Assembly (NCBI RefSeq): GCF_030463565.1
Contig: NC_134644.1
Coordinates: 133,111,388 to 133,175,387 of the forward strand
Length of the DNA stretch: 64,000 nucleotides
Direction of reading: 5' to 3'
DNA from: Pelecanus crispus
Lineage: Eukaryota; Chordata; Aves; Pelecaniformes; Pelecanidae
Position 1 is the stretch's first letter; every line of letters starts with the position of its first letter. Positions 13,091 through 27,954 of the stretch are shown in pieces. The notes beneath the pieces were generated by a model that saw nothing but the letters and a program-made list of their open reading frames with translations, searched no databases and was not told the origin of the DNA. Made by a program: the position numbers and the translations under genes.

Positions 13091-13158
13091 ATATGATTGT
13101 CCCATGAAGAACTTATGACAGTGGTATCTCCTGGTAAGATTATACAAGATGACAAAGC
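13091..13158 (-). CDS. NSMAF: NSMAF exon 25, WD40 repeat
   Basis: Residues 675-697: ALSSCIILPGDTTVISSSWD then NH and the first two bases of Ile. Acceptor TTACAG|GCT. The donor lies in a GTGTGT run (AT|GTGTGTAT); only the assigned GT keeps frame with exon 26. Confidence 0.92.
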
Positions 13159-13989
13159 CTGTAAGAAGAAAAAAAAAAAAAAAGGTAGTATTCAATTTCT
13201 TATCCCAAATCAAACAGAAGTACACTAACATACTTTTGGAAAACAAGAAGCATTTTCATCTTCTATACACACAACATACAGGTGTTACATGACACTAATC
13301 AAGAAAAACCTTAGAGGCTGGACACTGAACAGCAAGACTACTTAATCCCTGGTAAATACAAAGGTAGCACTGAAGTTCAGAAATACATGCAGAACTGATG
13401 GGTCTCCTTTTTCAAAATGCTGGTATTTCAAGGACATGGTATACAATTCCTCACTTAAGAGAAACTGGGTCAGCTCTTCATCTTGTAAGCTACTGTCAGT
13501 TCTGGATGCAAGCAGCTAACAGAAACTGAAAATGAAGGTTTCCTTTGATGTTTGTTCTCCATGACAGCTACTTATCAGCTCAGCTCTTTCAAACAAACCT
13601 AACTATCTAATTCTTACTATTCTCAATAAGAAACATGCTTTATAGACAGCTGCTCAGTTACGTTACCATCACTGGAAGCAGCAAGGAAAAAAAAAAAATC
13701 TGCTTCTACTAGTATCCTTACTGGTCATGTTTTAGATCTGTTCTAAAAACCAGTAAGCTGCTGGACTGTAAAAAGACTACTGCTTCTAGCACTGCTGCAA
13801 CAGGTCAGCACTAAAACTACATAGAGGGGAAGAATAAAAAAGAGCATACAAGGCCTCCTCATGAAAAACTGACTTCCGGCTTAGGATTTAGCAAAGAGCT
13901 CCCTTTTTACAGTACCAAGAAGCGACATTCCCAAGTTTGCCTTGGCTAAAGCATTAGGAATTGCTGTATCTAGATTCACCTGGTAGTGT

Positions 13990-14200
13990 CTGCCATGGCA
14001 GGCCATAGGGCCTTGATCCCGCAACTTACTTGGGCACCTGTTAGAGCATGCTATGGCTTCTGTCTGGGCAACCCATTTCCCTTTTTTGTTCCCTCTAGAG
14101 ATGAGGGTACAGATATATCCTAATGTCTTGCCTCAATAAAGGACTCTTAACCACAACGGTTGGGAGTGAATCTCTATGACCCAGGTCTGGCCACAGTGCT
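13990..14200 (+). other. LTR-like sequence in NSMAF intron 24 (uncertain)
   Basis: A less AT-rich stretch ends with an AATAAA at about 14135 followed by GGACTCTTAACCACAACGG, reminiscent of an LTR R/U5 region. I could not identify both ends, a TG...CA pair or flanking duplications, so this is only a suspicion of an old ERV fragment. Confidence 0.2.
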
Positions 14201-14784
14201 CAAGCACAGAAAAATCAAATATAGAATCTCTTCCCAAGTTCTGGTTTAGAAGCAGGGGAAAAATGTTCAGAGGTTACTGAGATCACCACTCATTGAGGAA
14301 AGATGGCTCAAATTCACCCAGCATAGATTCCACTCCCTGTGCTTGGTTTTTGTCTACTGGCTGACTCACAGCATTCAAACACTTGGAACCAGTAAGGCAA
14401 TGCTGGATGTGAGCACCTGGGCAGAACTTAAGCTTTGTGATTCTGATCCCAATGGCAGTGCAAAGTTGTTCAGGAAGACTCCTCTGCTCATGCCAGACTA
14501 TCTTTATGTACCACAAGCCCTTCCCTGGACAGCAGGGCAACTCAGAGCTAGCACAGAAGTGCAGTGCAACCATTGAGCGCTCCCTTCCCGTGTTTGCAGA
14601 ATGCACTCTGTCTCCCCAGAGGCCTGACAAGAGAGTCTGAATTCACTCCACTAAATTATTCACACACAATACAATTGAGTAGGCTGTTGAAGAAAAGAGA
14701 CATTGATGTATGCTAACAACCATTTCTGTGAGTAGCTTTCCGAAGATTCCCAATGACCTCGTTTTTATTTTGACAGCAACTTAC

Positions 14785-14852
14785 CATGTTTGAAAAGGAC
14801 ACACTTCTCTGGATTGTTTTTGATTCTTTGGAAAACATCTTCAAAGTTGAAT
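14785..14852 (-). CDS. NSMAF: NSMAF exon 24
   Basis: Residues 652-674: DSTLKMFSKESKTIQRSVSF then SNM. It completes the first WD blade (DSTLKMF replaces the usual D-x-x-I-x-W). Acceptor CCCCAG|AT, donor ATG|GTAAGT. Confidence 0.95.
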
Positions 14853-15575
14853 CTGGGGATAATGGACAAAATAGAAGATAAAAGGACTGTTTTATATTAT
14901 AGAAGCTAGTAATTTTGCTCATGTTTGAATATTCAAATATCTTACTATGAAAAAGAGGTATACGTTTGTCTTAATCTTTGAGAAACTCTTTATAGAGCTT
15001 GTGACTTGAGCCTGGAAATAGCCCGTTTTGCACCACTTACAGATGGACTCCCCCGTGCCTATCAAACTTTAAGAGAGGTCTGGTATCTAAAGGGAGAAGT
15101 CACCTCCTTCCCAAGCCTAGATATGGATAATATTGAAATCCTTGAGTCAAACTGATCTAAAACTTAACAAATTCATGTACTTCAGCTATTTAATTACAGG
15201 AAATACATATTTAACTTAATTTCTATAATAGGTGACTTGCAAAGGTGACAATCCAAAAACCAAACAGAAGCAGCCTTTACATACGAATACTGAAATTCTC
15301 TCAAACAGTAAGAAGGAACTGAGCATGAAGTGAAAACAAGAATCTTGCATTTAGCAGAAGATTAGAGCCACTCCTTTCATGACTGTAAAAAAACCCCCAG
15401 AACTCAATGATTCCAGAAATATCCTATTTAGCATTGTCTTCGTGTTGTTCCCAGTGAAGATAGTAACGGGATTCAATCTTAACTACATTTCAGAGTTTCA
15501 TGCTATTTTGTTCACAAAACATTAACCTGCATTTACACTGCAGGTTCTAGTAAATACCTCTGCAATAATACTTAC

Positions 15576-15634
15576 CCTGGGATGTAGTGAAAACAGAAGA
15601 CCCATTGCAAGTGACTGCTATTCCAGTAATTGCC
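15576..15634 (-). CDS. NSMAF: NSMAF exon 23, start of WD40 propeller
   Basis: Residues 632-652: EAITGIAVTCNGSSVFTTSQ. Acceptor AAACAG|G, donor CAGG|GTAAGT. The GGGT at the donor gives two possible cut points, but only CAGG| keeps frame with exon 24 (G|AT, Asp). Confidence 0.94.
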
Positions 15635-16170
15635 CTGTTTAATACAAGTAAGCTGATAGGTGATTTCATAGGTTTTGAAACTTAACCACCATACTGTAAA
15701 TTGACTAGAGTTGAAAATTGTTATTTGATCTCTGTAAGAACTAAGACATTCAAGAAGATTAAAAGCAGTACAGTGGTGTGTTATATGCCTAGAGAGAAAA
15801 ATATAACTTGATATAATATGTGAAACACCAGTACAGGTTCCCCATATTGTTCTGCAAGAACTTCATCCTCATCAGAAAGGACATGCCCATGCAAGAGGAT
15901 AAATAGTTTCACATTCAGTCTTTCCAATTTGGGATTAGCTACAAAAAGAGTCAGGAACCTGCCTACAAGCAGATACTGAATACCTCAAGTGTCAGGAATC
16001 AGAACTTGCATGTCTTTTCTCCTCAAATTTGACACTGGCAAAGTCGCTATAGTCTAGAAATTTAGACATACAGCTTATGTCAGGGAGTTTGTTGTTAGGA
16101 AGCACAGAGCATTCTGCATAGCCAAAATTCTGTTATACAGACCTGCTTCTTTTTTTTCAGCAGTCTTTGG

Positions 16171-16193
16171 GGTGGGGGTAGGGGGGTGGAGTT
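16171..16193 (+). repeat. G-rich tract in NSMAF intron 22
   Basis: Runs of 4, 5, 6 and further G separated by single T or A bases on the plus strand, opposite to NSMAF transcription. It could form a G-quadruplex on the template strand; this is inference only. Confidence 0.6.
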
Positions 16194-17013
16194 GGAAAAT
16201 CAGAAGCTGAAAGTCAAGTCTGTTTTCAGGATCAGGATTTCCCTAACCTTAACCTGGTAACAGAGGCCCTTTCTCACTACAAATATTACCTTGTTTTCTG
16301 GACAAGAGAATGTCTCTTTTCTAGACTGGGTTACAAGAAAGTAGTTGAACTCAAGGTAGTAAGAAATCCTCCTACTAGTCCAGCCACTAGGACAAGGGAT
16401 GGGGCTAAAGGAAAATCTGTTCTTTAAAACATAGCTGCTGTCATCATTGTTAGGTATTTTCAAAGTTCACCTAAGTGCCCCTGCTGACTCATGGCTCCCT
16501 AAGAATCCATCAGAACAGTAGTTTGGTACCTGCATTAACTGAAAACCTATAGCTGAGACATGGCAAATTGCTCATACAGCAGCAGCTCAAGGTGTACAGT
16601 AGTTGAACTTAATGGTTTAACCTTTAATCAAATGGGATGAAAAAAAAGTTAGGTCCTCCTGGGGTTATGAATAAATAAATAAATGGAAGTCTTTATCTGG
16701 CTGCTGCTATGACAGTTTTAGAGAATGGGAATCAATATCTGCTTCAGATACTAAAATGATAATGAACTTAGCTCTACATCCATATAAGGGACAAAAAAAA
16801 AAAAAATCAAGCTGACAAATACCTTTTCTGGATTCATAACCCATCATATAACTCAAACTCATCTTATGTAATCAAATCAATGAGCTGTTTCACAAAGGAA
16901 AATATTTACCTTAAACTGCAACCCACCATTCAGACTGAAACACAGATATTCCTCCCCTTCCCCCCACACAAAATTAAATGGAACAATTTTGACTGTGAAA
17001 AGAATAGTACCTA

Positions 17014-17346
<333 letters not shown>

Positions 17347-18534
17347 TTAGTCCCAGAACCATGGCTTTTAAACTGGAGACTATAGAACATGTTTCCAAAA
17401 TGGAAAAAACCAAAACCAAAACCTTTTCTGTAGAGGTGTGTTGGTGTTCCATTGAGATGTCAAAGAGCTTTCCAAATGGAAAAGTACCAGGAAAGCCATC
17501 TACTGCTACAATACATCATGTGCTTTTATTACTCTATTGCATTCTGTTAGGAATGTCACAATGTCATTTCACTGCACTGTTGCAAAAGTTAAGGGATAAA
17601 AAAACACAACAAAATTGAGACAATTACATGTCAATTACTATAAAAACGCCAAACCCAACAGGAACTGTTAATCTGTGAGTTAATGACTTAGGTAGCATCC
17701 CACCATATTTATTTAACACATATGAACATTATTGTCACCATATACAACTTTCAAAGCCACTCTTGCCATTTGGATGCTACAGGTTGCCATGCTATGTAGC
17801 ACTCATCTTCACTTTTCTGCTTAAAAATGAAAGCCATCAAAAGGTCAGTGAATTGAAGACAACCGAGACAAACCTTTCCATGTGATACCTAGGCTGAAGA
17901 TTCAGTCCAGTTTACAGCAGACCACTATACACATGATGAAAACCATAGCATCTTAGTTTCAGAGAATGGTCTAAGTTCCTCATTCAGCAGAAGCCTGCTA
18001 TGGCATTACATATCCTTTTCTCTTCAAGAAAGTTATTCAATCAACATTGTCCCTACATACTGTAGGGAAAACAAAGTAATTTCTTTACAGATTTTCATTC
18101 AAGTCATGGAAAAGGAAAAGATTTGGATGCTTAGGGTGTATTTAGACCAAGCCAATCAATCACCCCAAACACATCCCAGTTCAAAAACTGAACAAACCTT
18201 TACATCATTTAGAATGCCTGCAGATATGGTCATTGAAGCTGCCGTCATACCAGCTTGGTTTTGAAGTGTCATGAAAGGCCAGGAATGATAGCCCTCCCAC
18301 AGCTTCAAAAGCAGAGGTTGAACAGTCCCAGAGGAGACCACTGGAACAGAAGGCAAAATGCAGGACAATGCCTGTATTTTCAAATTTGAAAATGGTCTTG
18401 ACAGTTTTTCTGTAACAGTTAGTTAGTTCATGGATTTATTTTAAGTTGGCTTACACAGAAAGTGGCCAAGAGAGTTGTATAATGAGGTCCTGTGGGAGAA
18501 AGATACAGAACTACTCAAAATTACAAATCCGTTA

Positions 18535-18729
<195 letters not shown>

Positions 18730-19172
18730 TTACAAAAACAAGATACTTAATTAAGCCAAGTAGCCAAGTACTTTTTTTTCCTCCCCTCCCCTGAAAGCAT
18801 GGGTCTGCATGTGCAGTTACTACAACACTATAGGCCATCACAAATTCTTACATAATTTATTTACCACAGATGTGATGGACAGTCATATGACAGTTTCATT
18901 ATTTTGTTTATGTACGATGACAGTATGCTTGTCAATTAAAAAAATAAAGCAATTTCATGAAAGCCAGACTGCAGAAATGTTCACGTAACAATCTTTCAAT
19001 GCATGCTAAAACTGAGAACCCAATGCTGGTTCTCTGCATATTTGGGAATCTAAAATGGAAGAGCTACACCATTCACATACAGAAGACTTTTACAGCCAGC
19101 AGAGAACCTGGAGGGATACTGAGAAATTTAGCTAACTGCTTTAACAAAACCGTTCTGGTTCTTGTTAATTAC

Positions 19173-19215
19173 CTGTTTAGATCCACTCCTCCTTCATAAG
19201 TTAATGGGTGAAACA
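19173..19215 (-). CDS. NSMAF: NSMAF exon 20 (43 nt)
   Basis: Residues 527-541: VFHPLTYEGGVDLN. The NVFHPLTYEG motif is typical of BEACH domains. The exon is very short. Acceptor TCCACAG|TG after a pyrimidine tract, donor AACAG|GTAATT. Confidence 0.95.
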
Positions 19216-19487
19216 CTGTGGAAAAAAAAGTTTATTTGTACAATGTAGATATACAAGGCTCTTTGTCTTGCATAACTACTATAAAAAAAAGTTGTATTTT
19301 TTTACTCAACTTGGTTATTTTTAAGCAACTAAGCTATTTCAGCAGGCTATAGCGTTTAAGATCTTGCGTTCTAATCCTGGGTTTCTTACCTGAAAAAATT
19401 TAGGATTTCTAAGAGACTTGGAGAAAGCTTCAGAAGAAATCAGTCCTTTCATAAAGGAAGGATGACTTATTTAAGCTTCATTAAATA

Positions 19488-19500
19488 CCCCCCCCCCCCC
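19488..19500. repeat. Poly-C tract, intron 19
   Basis: Thirteen consecutive C on the plus strand, a homopolymer likely to vary in length. Confidence 0.9.
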
Positions 19501-19931
19501 ACAATAAAGAAAAAAAAGACACAGTTGCATAACTGGATCTCTGGTTATTTTCTAGACAGGTAACAAAATGTAGTAGAGAATAATCACAAAGGTCTACCCA
19601 TTCACCTGTTCATTTGCTACGAGGATAGCAGTTACACAGTGAATCACTTTGGGGCCTCTGCACAAGAACACTTACTCTATCTTTTGACCTAAGTTCATTC
19701 ATACACAGAACCCTTCTATCTCTCTTATCTACTCAAGCATCTGCAATTCCTTACACTAATAAAAATCCACATTGCAGCAGAAGCAGCACATTGTGCATAA
19801 GAAGTGCTCTCATTTGAGAGGCAAAAATATAGGTGCCGATTTACCATATCCAAAGCCTCTGACTTGGATGCCAAGCCCTGCAAACCTCAAATATAGCCAA
19901 TCATGATTTAAGGACATGTGGGGAAGCATAT

Positions 19932-19995
19932 TAAAAAAAAACCTAAACAACAACAACAAAGAGAAAAAAACCAACAAAAAACACACCACAAAACA
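19932..19995. repeat. A-rich low-complexity tract, intron 19
   Basis: Long A runs interrupted by CC or AACAAC triplets. The same kind of tract recurs at 23862 and 48340 and in shorter form elsewhere in NSMAF introns, always A-rich on the plus strand in these cases. Confidence 0.75.
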
Positions 19996-20932
19996 GATCA
20001 CTTCATCGTAGCCTGGAAGTAGAAAGCACTGACTACCAAAATGAAGAGTTGCTTATTCCTTCCCTCCACTGTCACAGGAAGGTTTTCTTCTTAAAGTTAT
20101 TCTGTCTTGTTAAGTGGAAACTATCTTAACATTGTCTGTTACTTGAAATCCTTCAAAAGGATCCAGGCTTCTGGAATAAACACCCTATAAATCTGATCTG
20201 CTAATCTTCCTTCAGCAAGAAGACATTTCTTTATTAGGTAGTAACATACATAGCTAAATATCAGACTGCTGAATAAGTTAATAATTGTTATTAGGTCTAG
20301 ATAAATTAAACACACCACCATACCAATCACATATTAATGTCCCCTTTTGTAAGCATTTACAATGGCTACATACATGCTCAGAATAAGATTGCAAAGACCG
20401 AAACTTTCCACATGTACAGTAAAAGGTATATATACTACTGCGGTAGTATACATGTACACAAGCACAAACCTAGTCACCTGCATACTTTTTCCTTCATTCT
20501 TGCTCCTAAAGAGCTACAGACTATTAGCCCCTTCCTTCCCTTGCTAATTCTCTCAGGAGGAGGGGGAAAAATTGCACTGAAATTCTCACACCGCAATTAC
20601 AGTGTAGGAAAGTTAAATACATGTTTGTGTGGAGACCCGACAAACTCCCATTTTTAATAGGGAAACACTACTTCCATACTACATTGCCACACCGTGCTGT
20701 GTGAGCAAATAACAGCAATGCTGTAGAATCTTCTTGCCTATCATATTAAGTACATCTTCAAAGATGCAAATCAACATGAAGGCAGTACATTTAATACACT
20801 AGATAAGACACTATTTCCAATAATGAAGAACTGTATTTCCTTTAAGGATCAAGCATTCAAAGCACAGTTATGAATGTTCAAAACAAATCAGGCATTACAG
20901 ATATGCTGTTATTTACCATTCCTGCCTAATTA

Positions 20933-21133
<201 letters not shown>

Positions 21134-21365
21134 TTAAAAGGAGAAGATCCCATTCATTACTGGTATCCATCTCTGTTCCTCTTCCTTCTTGAAAAAGCAA
21201 CCAAATGAAAAACCCAAGCCCCAACACCCCACACCAAACCTCAAATGTGCTATAAAAACTAAACTCTACTATTCATTATGTCAATGTTTTAAAGCAAAAA
21301 TTCCTTCGGAAGAAAACAGAATAGGCATTTTTGAGAGAACAACCGCCATCCCAGAAGTCTAGATA

Positions 21366-21472
21366 GAATAGAATCATAGAATCGTTTAGGTTAGAAAAGA
21401 CCTTTAAGATCATCCAGTCCAACCATTAACCTAACACTACCAAGTCCACCACTAAAACAATTAAGGGTAGAG
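21366..21472 (-). mobile_element. CR1 LINE 3' end fragment, intron 18
   Basis: Read on the minus strand it has the CR1 3' UTR block ending GGTCTTTTCTAACC and the ATTCTATG terminal repeat at the low-coordinate end. Only about 100 bp of 3' UTR is present. It is separated from the next CR1 by about 64 bp. Its tail matches the subfamily of the copies at 2132, 38786 and 54409 rather than its neighbour. Confidence 0.85.
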
Positions 21473-21536
21473 TCATAATTAATTTCATGTTTCCTGGCTT
21501 GGTGGCTGCATTATTTTTTAATGAGAGTAAAAACTA

Positions 21537-22811
21537 GGAATCATTAAGGTTGGAAAGGACCTCTAAGATCATCAGCCCAACCATCAACCCAACACCACCA
21601 TGCCCACTAAACCATGTCACAAAGTGCCACTTCTACCCGTTTTTTGAACACTTCCAGGGATGGTGACTCCACCACCTCTCTGGGCAGCCTCTTCCAATGC
21701 TTGACCACTCTTTGCATGAAGAAATTTTTCCTAATATCCAATCTAAACCTCCCCTGGCGCAGATTGAGCCCATTTCCTCTCATCCTATCGCTAACTGCTT
21801 GGGAGAAGAGACTAACACCCACCTCACTACAGCCTCCTTTCAGGCAGTTGTAGAGAGCAATAAGGTCTCCCCTCAGCCTCCTCTTCTCTAGGCTAAACAA
21901 CCCCAGTTCCCTCAGCTGCTCCTCATAAGGCCTGTGCTCCACACCCTTCACCAGCTTCGTTGCCCTTCTCTGGACACACTCCAGCACCTCAATGTCTTTC
22001 TTGTATTGAGGGGCCCAAAACTGGACAAATATTCCAGGTGCAGCCTCACCATCGCCGAGTGCAGGGGGACAATCACCTCCCTGCTCCTGCTGGCCACACT
22101 ATTCCTGAGACAAGCCAGGATGCTGTTGGCCGCCTTGGCCACCTGGGCACACTGCTGGCTCATGTTCAGCCGGCTGTCTACCAACACCCCCAGGTCCTTT
22201 TCCACCAGGCAGCTTTCCAGCCACTCTCCCCCAAGCCTGTAGCGTTGCATGGGGTTGTTGCGACCCAAGTGCAGGACCCGGCACTTGGCCTTGTTAAACC
22301 TCATACAGTTGGCCTCGGCCCATCGGTCCAGCCTGTCCAGGTCCCTCTGCAGGGCCATCCTACCCTCCAGCAGATCGACACTCCCACCCAGTTTGGTGTC
22401 ATCTGCAAACTTACCGAGGGCACACTCAATCCCCTCATCCAGATAGTTGATAAAGATATTAAACGAGGCTGGCCCCAAAACTGAGCCCTGGGGAACACCG
22501 CTTGTGACCAGTCACCAGCTGGATTTAACTCCATTCACCACAACTCTCTGGGCTCGGCCACCCAGCCAGTTTTTTTAACCAGCGCAGAGTACACCTGCCT
22601 AGGACATGAGCTGCCAGCTTCCTTAGGAGAATGTTGTGAGAGAGTGTCAAGGCTTTACTGAAGTCCATGTAGATGACACCCACAGCCTTTCCCTCACCCA
22701 CTAGGTGGGTCACCAGGTCATAGGAGGAGATCAGGTTGGTCAAGCAGGACCTGCCTTTCATGAAATCATGCTTGCTGGGCCTGATCCCCTGGTTGACCTG
22801 CACGTGCCTGT
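21537..22811 (-). mobile_element. 5'-truncated CR1 LINE, intron 18
   Basis: About 1.27 kb of CR1, sense with respect to NSMAF. It covers the ORF2 reverse transcriptase from GRSCLTNLISSYD to the C terminus plus the 3' UTR. Its 3' UTR differs from that of the neighbour at 21366, so two subfamilies inserted side by side. Its truncated 5' end lies only about 50 bp from the donor of exon 18. No clear target duplication was seen, as is usual for CR1. Confidence 0.92.
21607..22803 (-). pseudogene. CR1 ORF2 reverse transcriptase remnant, frameshifted
   Basis: Three frame segments join to the RT part of CR1 ORF2: 22803-22525, 22478-21948 and 21987-21607, with at least two frameshifts between them. 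The first catalytic aspartate block reads YMDFSKAL (about 22660-22671) and the second FADD (22398-22409). Everything N-terminal, including the endonuclease, is lost by 5' truncation, so the copy is dead. Confidence 0.88.
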
Positions 22812-22828
22812 TGAATAATCTTGAATTA

Positions 22829-22981
<153 letters not shown>

Positions 22982-23861
22982 CTAGAAGAAGAGAAAAAAA
23001 AAAAAAGGAAGTTTTGAGATTAGCTTAGCTATTCTACTTAAGTAGAATACAGTCAATAAAAACTGAGAGTTATCGAAGTTCATATGTCAAGCCTTAAAGT
23101 TGGGTAGTAATTCTTCCAGGCTTTCTTCTCTGTCAGTAAGTAAAGCAGCACTGGAAACTTCCTCCCATTATTGTTCCAACTACTTTTAGGCTTCTTGACT
23201 ACCTACAAGGCAATTCTCTGAGCTAAATTCAGTGCAGCATAAATATTTTTGACATGTAACGTGTGACATATGAATCCATAATATCTAAGGGTATCTTCAG
23301 AACTCTCATTGCATAGTGACCTTCTCATTTTGAAGACATCAGGTAAAAGTCAAGACACAAATCTAGAATAAAACTGCAATGACGACAAAAGTTTCAGAGG
23401 TTAAGTCAATCATTTAAAGACCACCATAGCTAACCAACCATAATTCCACTGACATTAACTATAGACTTTTTCTAAAAATTATGACTACATTAAACTCCTT
23501 TTTCAAAGAAACATTATTTAACAGCACCCACTATCTGACAGTTAATAATTCTCAACATATACTACAAGTTACATTTTTTATAAGGCTGAAAAAATCAAGA
23601 TAAAACTTCTATAGTTTAACCTCTCCAGATGTACTGTTGTAATATAGCCAAATCCTTACAAGATTCCAGCAGACGAAACATAAAATTGCATATTTTCAGC
23701 CTTAATGCACTCTGGTAATTCCCACTTACTCCAATAACATTCACAGTGACACTTCTGTTAAACTAAAAGCCAGAGAGCAGACACAGACAAGCAATCATGG
23801 AATTACAGGGAAGGAAGAAGTTAAAATGTTCAAAGATTCATAAAATGCAGTCAACAGCCTT

Positions 23862-23959
23862 AAAAAAAAACAAACCAAAAACAAACAAAAAAAACCCAAA
23901 CACAAAACTAAAAACCACAGACACCCAAAAAACCCAAACACATTCCACCCCCACCCCAA
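23862..23959. repeat. A/C-rich low-complexity tract, intron 17
   Basis: Nearly 100 bp made of A runs, CAAA and CCCA on the plus strand (T/G-rich on the NSMAF sense strand). It has no regular period. Confidence 0.8.
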
Positions 23960-24044
23960 AACTCTTAAATCAACAGGACACGTTGAGAACAGAAAGCTTA
24001 GCACAGATACCAAGAAGGACTTGAATCATTTTCCAGCCATTTAC

Positions 24045-24096
24045 CTCTTTGAAATCTGTTGCACCATCCAAACAGTTTTTCCAGGTTTCTGCAAGA
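24045..24096 (-). CDS. NSMAF: NSMAF exon 17
   Basis: Residues 425-442: SLAETWKNCLDGATDFKE, the conserved TW-N-C-D-KELIPEFY approach within the BEACH domain. Acceptor TATCTAG|T, donor GAG|GTAAAT. Confidence 0.95.
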
Positions 24097-24139
24097 CTAG
24101 ATAACACATATCAATCACACATTTGTTAAAATATTTTTA

Positions 24140-24301
<162 letters not shown>

Positions 24302-24307
24302 TCATCA

Positions 24308-24520
<213 letters not shown>

Positions 24521-25679
24521 TCAGTATTGAACACACGCACACTATTTTTTTTTTTTGTTTAAAAACACAGATTAGGACTACCCTCAATTTTTTTTTTTCT
24601 AACGATAAAACAAACTCTAAGTTCTAATACCCATGCAGCTTTAATCAGATTAGTAAATCAATACGGCAAAGAAGTTGTTATAACTTATCATCTAGAGTTA
24701 TCAGGTTTTCAGCTTTTTTTCTTCTCTCGCTTTCACATGTAACTGCAGTGACTCAACTTCAAAGGAGTGCAAACAAAGACTTCCTTTTTGTCTTTCACAC
24801 AAAGTTTAATGAGACTGTGGAAGAACATACTGACTTAATTCAATCTGGAGGACTCCCTCCTGTCTTAAACTCTTACGTGTTATCCCCCAAACCTATCATA
24901 ATCTAAATAAAATGACTTTTACTGCAGTAAGTGTGAGGCAGCTAACAGTTTGAGGAAACAGTCAGATCTTAGAAAGAAAACTTTGTTTACTGTTATTGAA
25001 AGTATAATATTGAGCGTGTTCTTACCCTTCACAAGCCTAGGAAGCTTCACAATTTTGAAATAGTTAATCTTTCTTGTCAATATAATGCAGTTATCCTGGC
25101 AACATCTTTTTCTTAATGCTTCATTAAGAACTAGTAACGGTTCCAAAACATTAAATATAGTTATGTTCTGTAAATTATTTTGGAACTTACCACAGCAGAC
25201 AATGATTTTATACAAAGAATTAAAAGCCAAGAAAATGAGGGCCTTCTAAGCCTGTAACTCTGTGTTTGACTGCTTATGAAAAGAAAGCCTGCCTACTTTG
25301 AGAAATGGAAAAAGTTTGTCCGCTATTATCTGCATGTGGAAATTTCAAGTTGGTGCTCTGATCTCCATGGATCCAGATTTCTGCCCTTTGAAGCACTCTC
25401 CATCAAATTCAGCATTTTTCTTAAATTGAAGTACTTAAGATTTCTACTACTTTGCCTTGTTTAATTAATATACTTATTTTACATTACGCATTTAAATCCA
25501 TTGGTCTTGAAGTTTTGTATTTCCATATATGTTTATAGTATCTCAGTGCCTGCCACACAAATGAAGTTACAATAGTTAAATGCATTTGGGGATTTTATTT
25601 TAAAAGCTAGTTAAAACATTTAAAAGCGTGTATGTATGAAACAGTAGTAAGAGAGAGGAAACAGATTCAAATAATTTTA

Positions 25680-25985
<306 letters not shown>

Positions 25986-26632
25986 CTAGACAGGAATGTA
26001 CTCTAACCAATATATAAAACCAAAACAAGCTCCTAAACAGCAACAAAACAACCAAAAACCAATGCAGAGCCCCTCCAGTAATTTTCTCTGCTCCCTAACT
26101 GCAAAAGAACAAAGTCTTACTGTAAGTAGTTGCTCATCTTCTTCCTTCCAAGTAGATGTAATCTCATACCTCCTGCTTAAGAGCTAGTAGTTACATACAG
26201 CTGACGGCTATTTTAACTAACGTTACCTAGTCAATACAGGTCCTGCTACCTGAGGCACAAAAGCAGCTGATAGAGTCTTCTTCCCGCTCATTAACTTTTC
26301 TGTCAGGCTACAGTTAAATTCCACCAAACAATCAGACTGGAATGTTTGAGCGGGTGCTGATGAATACCGTGAGATTCCCCTACTCTACTCCTTGTAGAGG
26401 GACACAATCCTCAAAAGGACAAGCTTCCAAGACAAATTCCACAAAACCCCTTAATCAAGGAGCCTATTTAAGCACAAGCCTTGTTAGCCTCCTCCTTTCA
26501 ACTTGCAATGCTAAGAACTGTAAAAAAACACCTGGATTCTATATACTTCAATGCATCCAACTTGTTCCATAAAGAGTCATTTTACTGGTTCTTTTGCATT
26601 TATTAGAATCACAGAAAGTGTTTCAATGCTCA

Positions 26633-27100
<468 letters not shown>

Positions 27101-27820
27101 CTATGATTAACATTATGCAAGGTAATAATTAAGGGTATAGTTATTTAAAAGAACAAGTCAGAATTAAGCGATAACTTCATGTTTCAATAGTTACCATACT
27201 TTATACATCTTTTAAGATCCATTCAAACAAACAGGCTTAAACTTAAACAACAACAAAAAAATCATGCAGAAGGAGTGCTGAAACCAAACATAGAAACAAT
27301 GATAGGAAAGAACTTGAGCATTTATGGAGATATAGAAAAAACATTTGCAGACCATGAACAGCTCTCTTGGCAATCAGGCAACCTTTAAGATTTCAAATTT
27401 CTAGAATTAACTCTGCTAGAGTCAAGAAAAAAAGTAAATATATTTTCCTACTGGACAACTAAGGATGCCCACTAACAATGACTTGTTGAAAGAAGTCATG
27501 TATGTATGTAAATAGGATTCAGTTTCAGGACCACTGAAACAGAGAGACTAGGGGAATACCAAACTCGACCACCACTTAATAAAGTAGGAATCATGTACCT
27601 GGAGCTTCTGTTTGAAGCATTAGGCAGAGGGCTCAAGAAATTCAAAACTGCGCTTTCCTCTACTCAATAGCTGTAATACAAAGGTATGTTGCTGGACAAC
27701 GAAATGACCCAAGAATATTGATTTCATTCTGTCCCTCCACCTTAAAATGAAATTAAAGAAGTTTCTTTGTTATCTTAGTCTGTCCTCTGTGTGGCAGGTT
27801 TATCAAGAGAAATGGAGGTG

Positions 27821-27916
27821 GGGGGGAGTTGGGGGGGTGTATAGTTTTGCACAGGGAGGGGAGGGTGGGGGTTTTTTGTTTGGGGTTTTTTTTTGGGGGG
27901 GGGGGGGCGGGGCAGG
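27821..27916 (+). repeat. G-rich low-complexity tract, intron 12
   Basis: Multiple runs of 3 to 14 G, with a pure G run near 27895-27907, separated by short T-rich spacers. It ends about 40 bp before the solo LTR. On the plus strand it meets the simple quadruplex pattern (four or more G runs with short loops). Confidence 0.8.
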
Positions 27917-27954
27917 TAAATGTTCCTTCCATTGATTCAGTTTTGTTTTGAGTT

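Noticed and set aside
14283..14640. Overlapping 115- and 77-codon frames on both strands in intron 24
   Set aside because: No recognisable motifs, no splice signals linking them to NSMAF, and both strands are open, which points to base composition.
21960..22484. 174-codon plus-strand frame
   Set aside because: Antisense shadow of the CR1 reverse transcriptase remnant on the minus strand.
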